Below are positions 23,069 to 32,813 of a DNA stretch of 64,000 nucleotides, one piece after another. The notes beneath the pieces were generated by a model. That model saw nothing but the letters and a program-made list of their open reading frames with translations. It was not told where the DNA came from and searched no databases. The DNA comes from Natronospira proteinivora (GTDB lineage: Bacteria > Pseudomonadota > Gammaproteobacteria > Natronospirales > Natronospiraceae), in NCBI RefSeq assembly GCF_024170465.1, contig NZ_JALJYF010000002.1, positions 1,108,501 through 1,172,500 on the forward strand, in the 5' to 3' direction. The position numbers and the translations under genes were made by a program. Each line of letters starts with the position of its first letter. The first letter of the stretch is position 1.

Positions 23069-25501
23069 TTATTTCACGTGCTGGTCGAACAGCTTGTAGA
23101 TCCGACGGTACTGGTCCAGCCAGGCTTCCGGATGCTCGAAGCCATGGGGCTCCAGGGGATACATGGCATTCTCGAAGTCTTCCTTCTCCAGCTCCAGCAG
23201 GCGCTGGGTCAGGCGGACCACATCCTGGTAGAAGACATTGTCATCCAGCATCCCGCTGGTAATCAGCAAGGGCCGCTCCAGACCCTCGGCGAACTCGATG
23301 GGCGAGCTCTTCTCATAGGCCATGGGATCCACCTGGGGCGTGTTCAGGATGTTGGACGTGTAGGGGTGGTTATAGGCCGCCCAATCACTCACCGGACGCA
23401 AGGCGGCGCCGGCGGCGAACAGGGTGGGCTCCCGGAACAGGGCCATGAAGGTCATGAAGCCGCCGTAGGAACCGCCATAGATACCCACCCGGTCCGGGTC
23501 CACATTGTATTCATCCACCACCCAGTTTAAGCCATCCACATGGTCTTCCAGTTCCGGGTGGCCCATCTGGCGATAGATGTCGGTGCGCCAGTCCCGACCG
23601 TAGCCGGCGGAGGCGCGGTAATCCATGTCCATCACCACATAGCCTTCATGGGCCAGCTTGCTGTGGAACATGAACTCCCGGAAATAATTGGACCAGCCCT
23701 GGTGGGCGTTTTGCAGATAGCCGGCACCGTGGACGAAGAAGACCGCCGGGTATTCCTTTTCCGGATCATAATCCGGCGGCAGATACAGGCGAGTATGGAT
23801 GGGCTCATCCACATGGGAGGAAGGCACCTCCACGAACTTCGGTTCCACCCAGTCCTTTTCCAGGAAGGCATCGGAAACGGTTTCGGTAAGCTGATGGGCG
23901 CTGGCCTTGTCACCCACCTCCACGGCATATAATTCGGGCGGACGCATGGCATTGTCATGCAGCACCGCCAGCCGTTCGCCATCGGCGGACAGGGCATAGT
24001 CGTTCTGGCCACCCAAGTCGGTGAGCTGCTCCATGTCGCCACCGTTCACCGGCGCCCTAAAGATCTCATAGATGCCCGGGTGAGGGGCGTTGGCACGGAA
24101 GTAGAACCAGTCACCGTCCCGGCCCAGCTGGATGTTGTTGACCTTGTAGTTGCCTTCGGTGATGGCCTGGCCCTCCATGGGCGAGCGGGCCACATAGAGA
24201 TGGCCGAAGCCGCTTTCCTCGGAGACATACCAGAGGCCTTCACCCTCGGGCAGCCAACCGAACTCATTGAAGCTCCAGTTGATCCAGGCCGGGTCGGTGA
24301 GCCGATGCCAGGTTTCCATCTCACCGCTGGCGGCATCCACCACCGCGATCCAGCGATCCTTGTTGTCCACGGCCCGCAGCATCACCGCGGCCCGGTTATT
24401 GGCTCGATCCCATTCCAGACCGATGACCCGGACATCCCGCTGTTCCGGTGCTTCAAGGGCCTCCTCCACTTCATCGCGGGGCGCGCCATGCTCCACATGC
24501 CAGTCAATGGCCTCGGGGCGAAGGTCCGCCAGGGGATCGTCCTGGATGCCCGGCAGTTCGCTCAGGTCCAGGCTGTGACGCTCGCCGTTTTCCAGGTCCA
24601 ACAGCCACAGCTTCTGGCCCACCGGCGGATTGCTGCCCACGCGGGTGCGTACATCATGGGTTTCCACATAACCGCTTTCGCTGACATAGGCGGGCATGGT
24701 GCCGCTGCGGCCCGGGTCCTGCTGGGCGGGTTCCACCACCAGCAGCATCTGGTCACCGCTAGGGGCCAGGCTTTGCATGGGCGTTTGGATGTCGTCACCC
24801 AGGTAGTGAATCCGGTGCTGGCGACCCTGGTCACGTTCGGCCACTTCCCGCTCGTGTCGTTTCACGGCCTGTTCGGTTTCCCGTTCCCGATCAAGGGTGA
24901 TGAACAGACGGGCCTGTTGATCCTTGAGGAAATCGAATTCCTTTTCCTCTTCAAGCGGATCTTTCTCCAGGCGCAGCTCCGCCAGTTGTTCCACCAGGCC
25001 GCTTTCCAGGTCGTAGGCGTGGTAGGTCTGGCCCGTGCGCCAGGTCACGCGGAAATCGTCGGCCAGAAAACGGACATCCACCGCCGGTTCGCTGCTACGG
25101 GTCAGCTGCCGAGTGGTGCCGTCGTCCAGTTGCTTGACGAAAACATTGCCATCCCGGGCATAGGCCATGCGGCGTTGATTTCGGTCCAGGTCCCCTTCCG
25201 GGGCGCCGATTCGGCTCAGCCGTTCGGCCGGTACCTGGCTGATCTCGCCACTGTCCACATCGAGACGATAGTAGTCACGAATCTCCTCGTCTTCCCGTTT
25301 TTGCTGGAAGATCACGGTCTGATTGTCTTCTCGCCAATAGGGGGATTCCGGCGGATTTCCCAGCCAATCCGGATGGGCCATGATCCGTTCCAGGGTGATC
25401 TCCTCATCGGCCATGGCCTGAAGGGGGGCAAAGCAGAGCAGGAAAAGGATCAGGGCGGCCGTGCCCCGGGTCCAGGGTCGTGGGTTTCGACGTATTGACA
25501 T
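23069..25501 (-). CDS. Exported S9 (prolyl oligopeptidase/DPP-IV-like) peptidase
   Basis: An 810-residue secreted serine peptidase. Seen: signal peptide with core AALILFLLCFAPLQA before ADEE, an N-terminal beta-propeller region with repeated blade-like segments, and a C-terminal alpha/beta hydrolase domain with YGGSYGGF (nucleophile Ser near residue 678), TSGMLDDNVFYQD (Asp near 753) and EPHGFEHP (His near 786). It should act in the periplasm or outside the cell on peptides, possibly as a dipeptidyl peptidase. Unusually rich in Glu and Asp. Monocistronic, with a shared terminator downstream. Confidence 0.9.
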   Translation of the reverse strand: MSIRRNPRPWTRGTAALILFLLCFAPLQAMADEEITLERIMAHPDWLGNPPESPYWREDNQTVIFQQKREDEEIRDYYRLDVDSGEISQVPAERLSRIGAPEGDLDRNQRRMAYARDGNVFVKQLDDGTTRQLTRSSEPAVDVRFLADDFRVTWRTGQTYHAYDLESGLVEQLAELRLEKDPLEEEKEFDFLKDQQARLFITLDRERETEQAVKRHEREVAERDQGRQHRIHYLGDDIQTPMQSLAPSGDQMLLVVEPAQQDPGRSGTMPAYVSESGYVETHDVRTRVGSNPPVGQKLWLLDLENGERHSLDLSELPGIQDDPLADLRPEAIDWHVEHGAPRDEVEEALEAPEQRDVRVIGLEWDRANNRAAVMLRAVDNKDRWIAVVDAASGEMETWHRLTDPAWINWSFNEFGWLPEGEGLWYVSEESGFGHLYVARSPMEGQAITEGNYKVNNIQLGRDGDWFYFRANAPHPGIYEIFRAPVNGGDMEQLTDLGGQNDYALSADGERLAVLHDNAMRPPELYAVEVGDKASAHQLTETVSDAFLEKDWVEPKFVEVPSSHVDEPIHTRLYLPPDYDPEKEYPAVFFVHGAGYLQNAHQGWSNYFREFMFHSKLAHEGYVVMDMDYRASAGYGRDWRTDIYRQMGHPELEDHVDGLNWVVDEYNVDPDRVGIYGGSYGGFMTFMALFREPTLFAAGAALRPVSDWAAYNHPYTSNILNTPQVDPMAYEKSSPIEFAEGLERPLLITSGMLDDNVFYQDVVRLTQRLLELEKEDFENAMYPLEPHGFEHPEAWLDQYRRIYKLFDQHVK

Positions 25502-25525
25502 GCTGTGTCCTCGTTTTCTCTTGAA

Positions 25526-26671
25526 TCAGGATGATGCGATGGACAGGGCCTGTTCCAGGTCACGCCAAAGGTCGTTCACCTGTTCCAGGCCAATGGATAA
25601 ACGAATCAGATTGTCCGGGGTATGGCTACCCGGACCTTCAATGGAGGCCCGATGTTCAATCAGGCTCTCCACACCGCCCAGGCTGGTGCCCCGGGTAAAC
25701 AGTTCCGTGCGGCTGACCACGGCCAGGGCCTTGTCGCTGTCGCCATTGACGGTAAACGATAGCAGACCGCTGCCGCCGGGCAGATAGTGCTTGGCCCGTT
25801 CATGGTCCCGGTGGCCGGGATGCATGGGGTGAAAAACCTGCTCCACTGCAGGATGCTCGGCCAGGCGCTCGCTCAAGGTCACCGCCGACGCCGCCTGGGC
25901 CCGTACCCGTACCCCGAGACTGGACAGGCTGCGCAGCAGCAGCCAGCAATCGAAGGGTGAGGGCACGGCACCCCCGGCGGTTTGAATGTCTCGGAGCACC
26001 TCCGCCAGTGAAAAATCCCGCCCGTGAATTACCGCACCGCCCAGCAGATCACTGTGCCCGCCCAAGAACTTGGTGGTGCTGTGAACCACCAGGTCGATGC
26101 CGTGTTTGAGGGGTTGCTGAAAGACTGGGGTGGCCAGGGTGTTGTCGCAGACGGTGATTAGGCCCCTCGACTTGGCCATTCGGGACAATTCGGCCAGGTC
26201 GCTGACCCCCTGGAGGGGGTTGGAAGGGGACTCGATCCAGATCATGCGGGTGTTGTCCTGGATGGCGGCCTCAACGGCTGCAGCATCGCAGCTGTTCACC
26301 CGGCTGTGGTTCAGCTGCCAGCGAGTGAATAGCTGTTCCAGTTGATGGCGGGTGCCGTGATAGGCATCGTCAGTGACCAGCACATGGTCCCCCGGCTTAA
26401 GGCATTGCAACACCGACATGGTGGCGGCACTGCCGGAGGCGAAGGCCAGGGCTTCACTGCCGCCTTCCAGGGCGGCCAGGCAACTTTCCAGGGACTGGCG
26501 GGTGGGATTGGACTGGCGGCTGTAGACGTGGCCGCGACGGTATTCCCCGTCCGCATCCCGCTGGAAGGTGGTGCTGGTATGAATCGGAGGTGTAATGGCG
26601 CCGGTGGCTGGGTCCACCGAACGGCCCTGGTGAATGGCCAGGGTGTCTGGATGCAGGGGCGCGTGGGACAT
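25526..26671 (-). CDS. Cystathionine gamma-synthase-type PLP enzyme
   Basis: A 381-residue trans-sulfuration enzyme (Cys/Met metabolism PLP family). Seen: YSRQSNPTRQSLE and SGSAATM in the N-terminal part, ESPSNPLQGV, CDNTLATPVFQQP with the cofactor-binding Asp, and VHSTTKFLGGHSD holding the PLP lysine, then TSLGGVESLIEHR. Probably cystathionine gamma-synthase (O-succinylhomoserine plus cysteine); a gamma-lyase or homocysteine synthase role cannot be excluded. The ATG at 26671 is used; the longer frame lacks support. The adjacent S9 gene is 24 bases downstream on the same strand. Confidence 0.85.
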   Translation of the reverse strand: MSHAPLHPDTLAIHQGRSVDPATGAITPPIHTSTTFQRDADGEYRRGHVYSRQSNPTRQSLESCLAALEGGSEALAFASGSAATMSVLQCLKPGDHVLVTDDAYHGTRHQLEQLFTRWQLNHSRVNSCDAAAVEAAIQDNTRMIWIESPSNPLQGVSDLAELSRMAKSRGLITVCDNTLATPVFQQPLKHGIDLVVHSTTKFLGGHSDLLGGAVIHGRDFSLAEVLRDIQTAGGAVPSPFDCWLLLRSLSSLGVRVRAQAASAVTLSERLAEHPAVEQVFHPMHPGHRDHERAKHYLPGGSGLLSFTVNGDSDKALAVVSRTELFTRGTSLGGVESLIEHRASIEGPGSHTPDNLIRLSIGLEQVNDLWRDLEQALSIASS

Positions 26672-26748
26672 GCCGGAGGGACTCCTCAGCCAGAAATCGA
26701 AGCGCCTCAATCTATCATGAAGTTCAGGGGGATGCCGGGATAGTGCCC

Positions 26749-28056
26749 TTATCCAGCTGCCAGTTGCTTCTGGTAGTCCTGGGCGGTGAGGGCTATCACT
26801 TGGTTTCGGCCCTTCTCCTTGGCCTGGTAGACAGCCTTGTCCGCGATGCGGAAAAGGTCTTCCATGGAAACTTCCCGGCCGTGGGGCCGGGAGGTGACCC
26901 CCAGGCTGGCGGTCATGGGAATCCCGGAGGGCTTCAGGGTCTCCACGGCCTGGCGCAGTTCCTCGGCTCGCTGCACGGCATCCTCATGGGTACAGTGGGG
27001 CAGGATCAGCATCAATTCCTCACCGCCAAAGCGAACCGCGAAATCCTCGTCCCGGCAGTTATTCTTGAGCATTTCCCCTATCGAGGCCAAGACCTCGTCA
27101 CCGGTCAGGTGACCATGGGTGTCGTTGATCTCCTTGAAGTGATCCAGATCAATAAGAATCAGGCTTAGGGGGAAGTCGTGGCGATTGGCTTCACTGAAGG
27201 CCTTCTTGGCGAACTCGGACAGGGAGTTGCGGTTATACAGGCCGGTGAGCTGGTCGATCATGGCCAGTTCATAGAGATGACGACGCTGAGCCCGGACCTG
27301 GTCAAAAAGCTGTTTGTTGGAAATCAGGTTGCTTACCCGGGCCACCACCTCTTCCTCGATGACCGGTTTGGAGATGAAGTCGTTGACTCCCAGGCGGAAC
27401 AATTCCATACGGCGGGTGATGTCGTCCATGCCGGAGACTGCCAGGATGGGAACACGGGCCTTGTCGGGGAATTTTTCCCGGATACGGCTGACCAGCCCCA
27501 TCCCGCTCATCTCGCCTTCCACCAGGATGTCGCTGATCACCAAGTCATAGGCATGCCGTCCAAAGGCCTCGTAGGCATCCGTGGCACTGGTGTAATGGTC
27601 CACTTCCAGGCCCAGCCGCTCGAGGATCTTGAGCATCACATGGGCTACCACGGAACTGTCTTCAACGTAGAGAACCCGCCCGGAGATCCTTTGCTCATCT
27701 TCCTCCACGAAGCGGGCGGCCTGATTGAACAGTTCTTCAATATCGGTTTTGGAGTGAATATCCGTGGCGCCGGCCTCGAAGGCCTTCATGCGGGCGGCCT
27801 TGTCCTCGGTGGAGGTCAGAAGAATCAGGGGGACATGCCGCCCACGACGGGTCTTGCGGGCCAGGCGGCAGAATTCGATACCATCCGTGTCGGGCAAGGT
27901 CAGGGAGACGCAGACCAGATCCACCCGGCGGCGTTTGAGCTCTTCCAGGCCTTCCTCGCCCGTGGCCACCATGATGGGTTCATGGCCGGCCTTGAGCACC
28001 AGCTTATGCCACAGTGCCCGGAAGACCTTGGAATGGTCCACCACTAGGATGTTCAT
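26749..28056 (-). CDS. Diguanylate cyclase response regulator with two receiver domains
   Basis: A 435-residue cytoplasmic signalling protein: receiver (about residues 1-115), second receiver (about 125-245), and GGDEF domain (about 270-430) that makes cyclic di-GMP. The cyclase site reads FGGEEL, an accepted active form, and RDED five residues before it is a proper inhibitory I-site. In receiver 1 the phosphate-accepting Asp is replaced by Ser (CVSLTLP), so only receiver 2 (VISDILVEG, with Lys in FISKPV) is likely to be phosphorylated. The ATG at 28056 begins the receiver exactly (MNILVVDHS). No kinase gene is adjacent. Confidence 0.9.
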   Translation of the reverse strand: MNILVVDHSKVFRALWHKLVLKAGHEPIMVATGEEGLEELKRRRVDLVCVSLTLPDTDGIEFCRLARKTRRGRHVPLILLTSTEDKAARMKAFEAGATDIHSKTDIEELFNQAARFVEEDEQRISGRVLYVEDSSVVAHVMLKILERLGLEVDHYTSATDAYEAFGRHAYDLVISDILVEGEMSGMGLVSRIREKFPDKARVPILAVSGMDDITRRMELFRLGVNDFISKPVIEEEVVARVSNLISNKQLFDQVRAQRRHLYELAMIDQLTGLYNRNSLSEFAKKAFSEANRHDFPLSLILIDLDHFKEINDTHGHLTGDEVLASIGEMLKNNCRDEDFAVRFGGEELMLILPHCTHEDAVQRAEELRQAVETLKPSGIPMTASLGVTSRPHGREVSMEDLFRIADKAVYQAKEKGRNQVIALTAQDYQKQLAAG

Positions 28057-28261
28057 CCTGCCGTTCCCCCCGAAACTTGCCACATTAATGAAATACCGTG
28101 CATGGATTGACCCATAATACGCCGATCCGACCTGCTATCGTTGCCGTTGATCCCGCTATCATGGCCGTTCAGTGCTCGCCAGTCCCCTCCCGTGCCCGAC
28201 GAGCAGTAATGATTCAACATATTTGGGTTCCTACGCATTGTAACGGCTCTGAAAGCGTGAA

Positions 28262-29977
28262 TCATGAACCGTCGGCATTTCGCCGGCTTTCATCCCGAAT
28301 GCGTCGAAATTCGTTGTCTTCTGCCCAGTTGGGAAAGGTCTCACTGTTGGCCAGTTCGTAGCCCACTCGCCACAGCAGCCGGGTGTCCTGGGCTAGGCCG
28401 GAGAGATCCCAGTCCGGGTCGTATTCATCCGCCGGTTGGTGATAGCGGTTTTCCTGGTAATCGGCTTGCCTGGCACGCCCGTATTCCTCACCGCCTTCCA
28501 CATGGTCGATGCCCGGGTTGGGATATAGCACCGGCACTCCTTTGCGGGCCAGATTGAAGTGGTCCGAACGGAAGAAATAACCCCGTTCCGGATGGGGCTC
28601 CGGGCGTAGATGGCGGTCTTGTTCCTCGGCTGTCGCCGCCAGCCATTGATCCAGCTCCGAATTGCCATACCCCACCACGGTGACGTCCCGGGTCGGGCCA
28701 TAGAAGTTCATGCTGTCCAGGTTGATTCCCGCGACGGTGCTTTCCAGGGGGAAGACCGGGTTCTCGGCATAATAACGGGAGCCCAGCAGGCCCTGCTCCT
28801 CGGCGGTGACCCACAGGAAGACAATGCTTCGGTCGGGGGCCTGCTCCATTTCCGAGAACGCCCGGGCCAGTTCCAGTACGGCGGCGGAGCCGCTGGCATT
28901 GTCAACCGCGCCGTTATAGATCACATCCTCGTCGTCGGGGTCCACACCCAGATGATCCCAGTGGGCGGTATAGATGATGGTTTCCTCGGGGCGCTTCTCG
29001 CCGGGCAGGTAGGCAATCACATTCTCGGATTCGGAGTGCTGGAAGCGGTTGTTCAATTCGATGCTGGCCCAGCCATCCAAGGAATGGCCGGCGAATTCCG
29101 GTTCCAGGGAAGCGGCCTTCATGGTGTCCAGATCCAGACCCTGGGCGTTAAAAAGGGATTCGGCACTGCCCTGGCTGATCCAGCCTTCCATTTTCAGAGT
29201 TGGCTGATCGTCTTCCTGGGCCAGGTAAAGCTGCGGCCCGGACCAGCTGCCGCTGACCACTGACCAGCCGTATCCGGCGGCATCGTCTTCGTGAATCAGT
29301 AGGGCACCTTCGGCACCTTGCCGGGCCGCCTCTTCGAATTTGTAGGTCCAGCGCCCGTAATAAGTCATGGTGTTGCCATCAAACAGGGCCTCATCGCCGG
29401 TGGCAAAACCCGGATCGTTGACCAGCATCACCACGGTCTTGCCCGTGACATCCATATCTTCGTAATCATTCCAGTCATATTCCGGGGCCACGATGCCATA
29501 ACCCACGAAGATCAGATCGCTGTCTTCCAGGCGGACCGTCTCTTCCTGACGGGGGCTCCAGGCCATCATGTCCTGGCCGTATTCCAGGCTTTTCTCCTCG
29601 GCCGCTTGGTCCAGCCTGATGTCCAGTCGGGGTTGTTGAGTCAGAGTGGTCTCCACCATGGGGACAGTCTGGGTGTAGCGACCCTGGTTTCCGGGGGATA
29701 GCAGCAGGCCTTCCAGTTCGCGGGTCAGATAGGCCACCGTATTCTGACCGCCTTCGGTGCCGGGTGCACGCCCCTGAAAGTCATCCGAAGAAAGTATCCG
29801 GATGTGTTCATGGAGTGCCTCTTCGGAGATGATGGGCGTTTCCGGCCCCGCTTCCTGGCTCTGGCAGGCTGAAATGACCGACAGGGCCGCCATTATCAGC
29901 AATGGCGTCAGGCGCCCCGGAGGCCTGCCGTGGGAATTGCGGGATGCGGTGGCGGATGTAGTGGCTTGCTGCGTCAT
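28262..29977 (-). CDS. M28-family zinc aminopeptidase, lipoprotein
   Basis: A 571-residue exported peptidase anchored as a lipoprotein (signal ending LSVISAC). Seen: a protease-associated domain insert (about residues 150-270), then the M28 core: YTAHWDHLG, YNGAVDNASGSA, TAEEQGLLGS with the catalytic Glu, LDSMNFYG, and FRSDHFNLARKGVP. Two zinc ions are expected. Start at the ATG at 29977, preceded by AAGGGGG; the longer frame to 30094 is rejected. Likely in the periplasm or outer membrane, degrading peptides together with the S9 enzyme. Confidence 0.88.
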   Translation of the reverse strand: MTQQATTSATASRNSHGRPPGRLTPLLIMAALSVISACQSQEAGPETPIISEEALHEHIRILSSDDFQGRAPGTEGGQNTVAYLTRELEGLLLSPGNQGRYTQTVPMVETTLTQQPRLDIRLDQAAEEKSLEYGQDMMAWSPRQEETVRLEDSDLIFVGYGIVAPEYDWNDYEDMDVTGKTVVMLVNDPGFATGDEALFDGNTMTYYGRWTYKFEEAARQGAEGALLIHEDDAAGYGWSVVSGSWSGPQLYLAQEDDQPTLKMEGWISQGSAESLFNAQGLDLDTMKAASLEPEFAGHSLDGWASIELNNRFQHSESENVIAYLPGEKRPEETIIYTAHWDHLGVDPDDEDVIYNGAVDNASGSAAVLELARAFSEMEQAPDRSIVFLWVTAEEQGLLGSRYYAENPVFPLESTVAGINLDSMNFYGPTRDVTVVGYGNSELDQWLAATAEEQDRHLRPEPHPERGYFFRSDHFNLARKGVPVLYPNPGIDHVEGGEEYGRARQADYQENRYHQPADEYDPDWDLSGLAQDTRLLWRVGYELANSETFPNWAEDNEFRRIRDESRRNADGS

Positions 29978-30216
29978 GCGGGCCCCCTTCAATGGTCCGG
30001 CGACGATGGAGATGCCATGCCGGGTAATGGTTTGTTCCAAAAAGACTTCCAGTCTATCTCCCCGATACGTGAATGGCGATTGCAGGCTGTCCATCAGTCC
30101 GGGTTTTGATACCGCTGATCATTGATGGGGCCCGGGGCTTGACCGTTAACGTTTTTATGCGGCATGGTGATATTGGGCCAGTCTCTTTATCCTGCTACCA
30201 ATCCCTGGGGGTTGCC

Positions 30217-30915
30217 ATGCACATTCAGACCGATACGTTTTCCCCATCAGCCTTGCTGATTGCGCTGGCCGCTGCCTTTAGCTTGTCCATGCTGAGCTTC
30301 CCCATGACGGTCTCCGCGGAGCCGGATGAAGAGGAACAGGAAGAGGGGCAGCGTCCACCACCCAGTTCCGGTACCGATCTGGGTAGCTATCGCGTCGGTT
30401 CCCCCGGTTCCTCCTCCAGCCTTGGGCGGATGGACCGCGAACAGATGCAGATGGAAGATATGGAGTTCGAGGGCGGTGGTTTCGATCGAAGCGGTTTTTC
30501 CCTGGAACCCGAATTCGGCTCTTCCGGCATGACCATGGAATTGGATATCCGGCCCACGCGGGAGGAAGATCGTTCCGATCGCCGGGTGATCGATGAAGAG
30601 CCTTCGTCCACGGCTGACGATATCCGCCGTGGTCTGGTTGAGAATCAGGATCTCAAGCCGCTGCGCATTGAAGCACCCCGTTATCCTACTCGGGCCTATC
30701 GTTCCAATATCGAAGGCTTTGCCTTGGTGAGTTTCGTTGTGGATGAGTATGGCGAGACCCGAGAGGTACGGGTGGTGGATTCCAGTCCAGGTGACATCTT
30801 TGATCGCAGCGCCAAGGAAGCCGTGGAAAGCTGGCGCTTTGAGCCGCGTGTGGTGGACGGGCGTCCGGTGTCCACCGAAGTGACGGAAGTGATCGATTTC
30901 GAAATGGATCGTTGA
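30217..30915 (+). CDS. TonB C-terminal-domain protein with cleavable signal
   Basis: A 232-residue protein. The N-terminal hydrophobic stretch (LLIALAAAFSLSMLSF) ends in TVSAEP, which looks like a signal-peptidase site rather than the permanent anchor of TonB. An acidic, Gly/Ser-rich linker without the usual Pro-Glu/Pro-Lys repeats follows, and then the TonB_C fold: PRYPTRAYRSNIEGFALVSF, YGETREVRVVDSSP, AKEAVESWRFEP. No exbB or exbD is near. It may be a periplasmic TonB-box-type adaptor rather than the energy transducer. The ATG at 30217 has GGGGG upstream. A terminator follows. Confidence 0.78.
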   Translation: MHIQTDTFSPSALLIALAAAFSLSMLSFPMTVSAEPDEEEQEEGQRPPPSSGTDLGSYRVGSPGSSSSLGRMDREQMQMEDMEFEGGGFDRSGFSLEPEFGSSGMTMELDIRPTREEDRSDRRVIDEEPSSTADDIRRGLVENQDLKPLRIEAPRYPTRAYRSNIEGFALVSFVVDEYGETREVRVVDSSPGDIFDRSAKEAVESWRFEPRVVDGRPVSTEVTEVIDFEMDR

Positions 30916-30957
30916 CCGCGCCGGCGGTTTACGCCTGCCAGATATTCAACCTTGATG

Positions 30958-30989
30958 CCGGAGCGGGCTTTCCCGCTCCGGTTTTTTTT
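30958..30989 (+). terminator. Rho-independent terminator after the TonB-domain gene
   Basis: CCGGAGCGGG, loop CTTT, CCCGCTCCGG, then eight T residues: a perfect 10-bp stem 42 bases after the stop codon. Confidence 0.93.
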
Positions 30990-31069
30990 ATTGTCGGACT
31001 TGCTTGCAGGCCTCTGCTACATTGGTTGGGCAGTAATCCGAAGTTCATGACAAGAAGGGCGCATCGTTC

Positions 31070-32665
31070 ATGTCGGCAAAGACCCTGATACTCGCAACCC
31101 TGTTGGCTGTGACGCTCCTGTTTCTCACTCTGGGGCTTGCCAATCCAGCTTGGTGGTGGGCCACGTTGGCCCTGATTCCCCTCTATCTGATTGCCATTCA
31201 CGACTTGTACCAGCGCCGCAAGACACTATTGCGCAATTTCCCCATACTGGGTCATGGCCGATACCTGATCGAAGACTTCCGGCATCATTTTCGCCAGTAC
31301 CTGATTGAATCGGATCGGGATGGCCATCCCTTCACCCATGAGCAGCGGGCTCTGGTCTATCGCCGTGCCAAGGACGTCAATGATGTACTGCCCTTCGGCA
31401 CCATTCAGAACGTTTATGGCTCCGACTACGACTGGCTAAATCATTCCATGCAGCCCAAGCCGGTTCAGCATACCGAGCCGCGTGTGCGTATTGGCGGGGT
31501 AGATTGTTTGCGGCCTTATGAGGCCTCCCACTTGAATATCTCCGCCTTGAGTTTCGGCAGTCTGTCCGACCGCGCCATCATTGCCCTCAATCGGGGGGCG
31601 GCCAAGGGCGGCTTTTACCACAACACCGGCGAGGGCGGCTTGAGCCCTCACCATCGGAAAGGCGACGGTGATCTGGTCTGGAATATCGGCAGTGGCTATT
31701 TTTCCTGCCGCCGCGAGGATGGCCGCTTCGATCCGGATCAGTTTCGGGATAAGGCCTGCACCGAGCAGGTGCGCATGATCGAGCTCAAGCTTTCCCAGGG
31801 CGCCAAACCTGGTGGTGGTGGCATTCTGCCGGCCTCCAAGCTGACCCGGGAGTTGGCCGAGACCCGAGGTGTGCCCATGGGGGAGGATGTGTTGTCGCCG
31901 GCGGCCCATTCTGAATTTTCCAGCCCCGTGGGCCTGCTGGAATTCATTGCCCGCCTGCGGGAGCTGAGCGATGGCCGCCCGGTGGGCATGAAGCTTTGCC
32001 TGGGGCGTCGGGTGGAGTTCATGGCCGTGGTCAAGGCCATGATCGAAACCGGCATAAAGCCGGATTTCATCACCATCGACGGCAGCGAAGGCGGCACCGG
32101 CGCAGCCTCACTGGAGCTATCCAATTCGGTGGGTGTGCCCCTGCGGGATGCCCTGGTATTTGTCCATAACACCTTGGTGGGCGCGGGTCTGCGAGATGAG
32201 ATCCGCTTGGTCGCCAGCGGCAAGGTGATCTCGGCCTTCGATATTGCCCGCAACCTGGCCCTGGGGGCGGATCTTTGCAATTCGGCCCGCGGCATGATGT
32301 TCGCCCTGGGCTGCATTCAGGCCCGCAAGTGCGAAACCAATCGCTGTCCCACCGGGGTGGCCACCCAGGATCCCATGCGGGTGAATGGTATTTCGGTGCC
32401 CGACAAGGCCGAGCGGGTGTATCGCTATCATCAAAACACCATCAAGCATTTGATGGAGTTGATGGCGGTGACGGGCCTGGAACATCCGGGTGATTTCCGT
32501 CCCGAGCTGTTCCATCATCGCTTGAACGAACGTCAGGTCATCAGCTATCAGGATTTTTATCCCTGGCTGGAACCGGAGGCTCTATGTAATGGTGCAGCCG
32601 ATGTCCCGGAGTGGTATGCCGAGCCCTGGCAGCGGGCGAAAGCGGATAGCTTCGTCTGTTTCTGA
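31070..32665 (+). CDS. Membrane-anchored FMN-binding glutamate synthase-like protein
   Basis: A 531-residue member of the FMN-binding glutamate synthase family: the synthase half of GltB without the glutaminase domain. Seen: two N-terminal membrane segments (about residues 4-25 and 29-45), then the barrel with ALSFGSLSDRA, NTGEGGLS, AKPGGGGILPASK, TIDGSEGGTGAAS for FMN phosphate, and the GCIQARKCETNRCPTGVA cluster, whose three Cys match the 3Fe-4S site. Family members are often not true glutamate synthases, so the reaction is open; glutamate or another amine-transfer product is possible. Stands alone. Confidence 0.85.
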   Translation: MSAKTLILATLLAVTLLFLTLGLANPAWWWATLALIPLYLIAIHDLYQRRKTLLRNFPILGHGRYLIEDFRHHFRQYLIESDRDGHPFTHEQRALVYRRAKDVNDVLPFGTIQNVYGSDYDWLNHSMQPKPVQHTEPRVRIGGVDCLRPYEASHLNISALSFGSLSDRAIIALNRGAAKGGFYHNTGEGGLSPHHRKGDGDLVWNIGSGYFSCRREDGRFDPDQFRDKACTEQVRMIELKLSQGAKPGGGGILPASKLTRELAETRGVPMGEDVLSPAAHSEFSSPVGLLEFIARLRELSDGRPVGMKLCLGRRVEFMAVVKAMIETGIKPDFITIDGSEGGTGAASLELSNSVGVPLRDALVFVHNTLVGAGLRDEIRLVASGKVISAFDIARNLALGADLCNSARGMMFALGCIQARKCETNRCPTGVATQDPMRVNGISVPDKAERVYRYHQNTIKHLMELMAVTGLEHPGDFRPELFHHRLNERQVISYQDFYPWLEPEALCNGAADVPEWYAEPWQRAKADSFVCF

Positions 32666-32744
32666 TTCACGGCCATCGATATATGGGCAGCCCGAACGAA
32701 GCCAAAGCCAGCTCACCACCACTGTTTTAATTCAGGAGGATCGA

Positions 32745-32774
32745 GTGCGTAGGGACCTTGGCGAGTGGCCCTGA
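32745..32774 (+). other. Nine-codon minigene with strong ribosome site
   Basis: CAGGAGGATCGA precedes a GTG at 32745, giving the peptide VRRDLGEWP before TGA. The Shine-Dalgarno match is the best in the neighbourhood, yet the frame closes at once. It may be a leader peptide, the surviving start of a lost gene, or chance. It lies between the FMN protein gene and the rpoD terminator. Confidence 0.25.
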
Positions 32775-32813
32775 CATGGATGTCGCGCCCAGCCCTGGCC
32801 AACCCCATGAAAA

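Noticed and set aside
23957..25498. 513-codon open frame antisense to the S9 peptidase
   Set aside because: Shadow of the real gene on the other strand; the minus-strand product has a signal peptide and a full catalytic triad.
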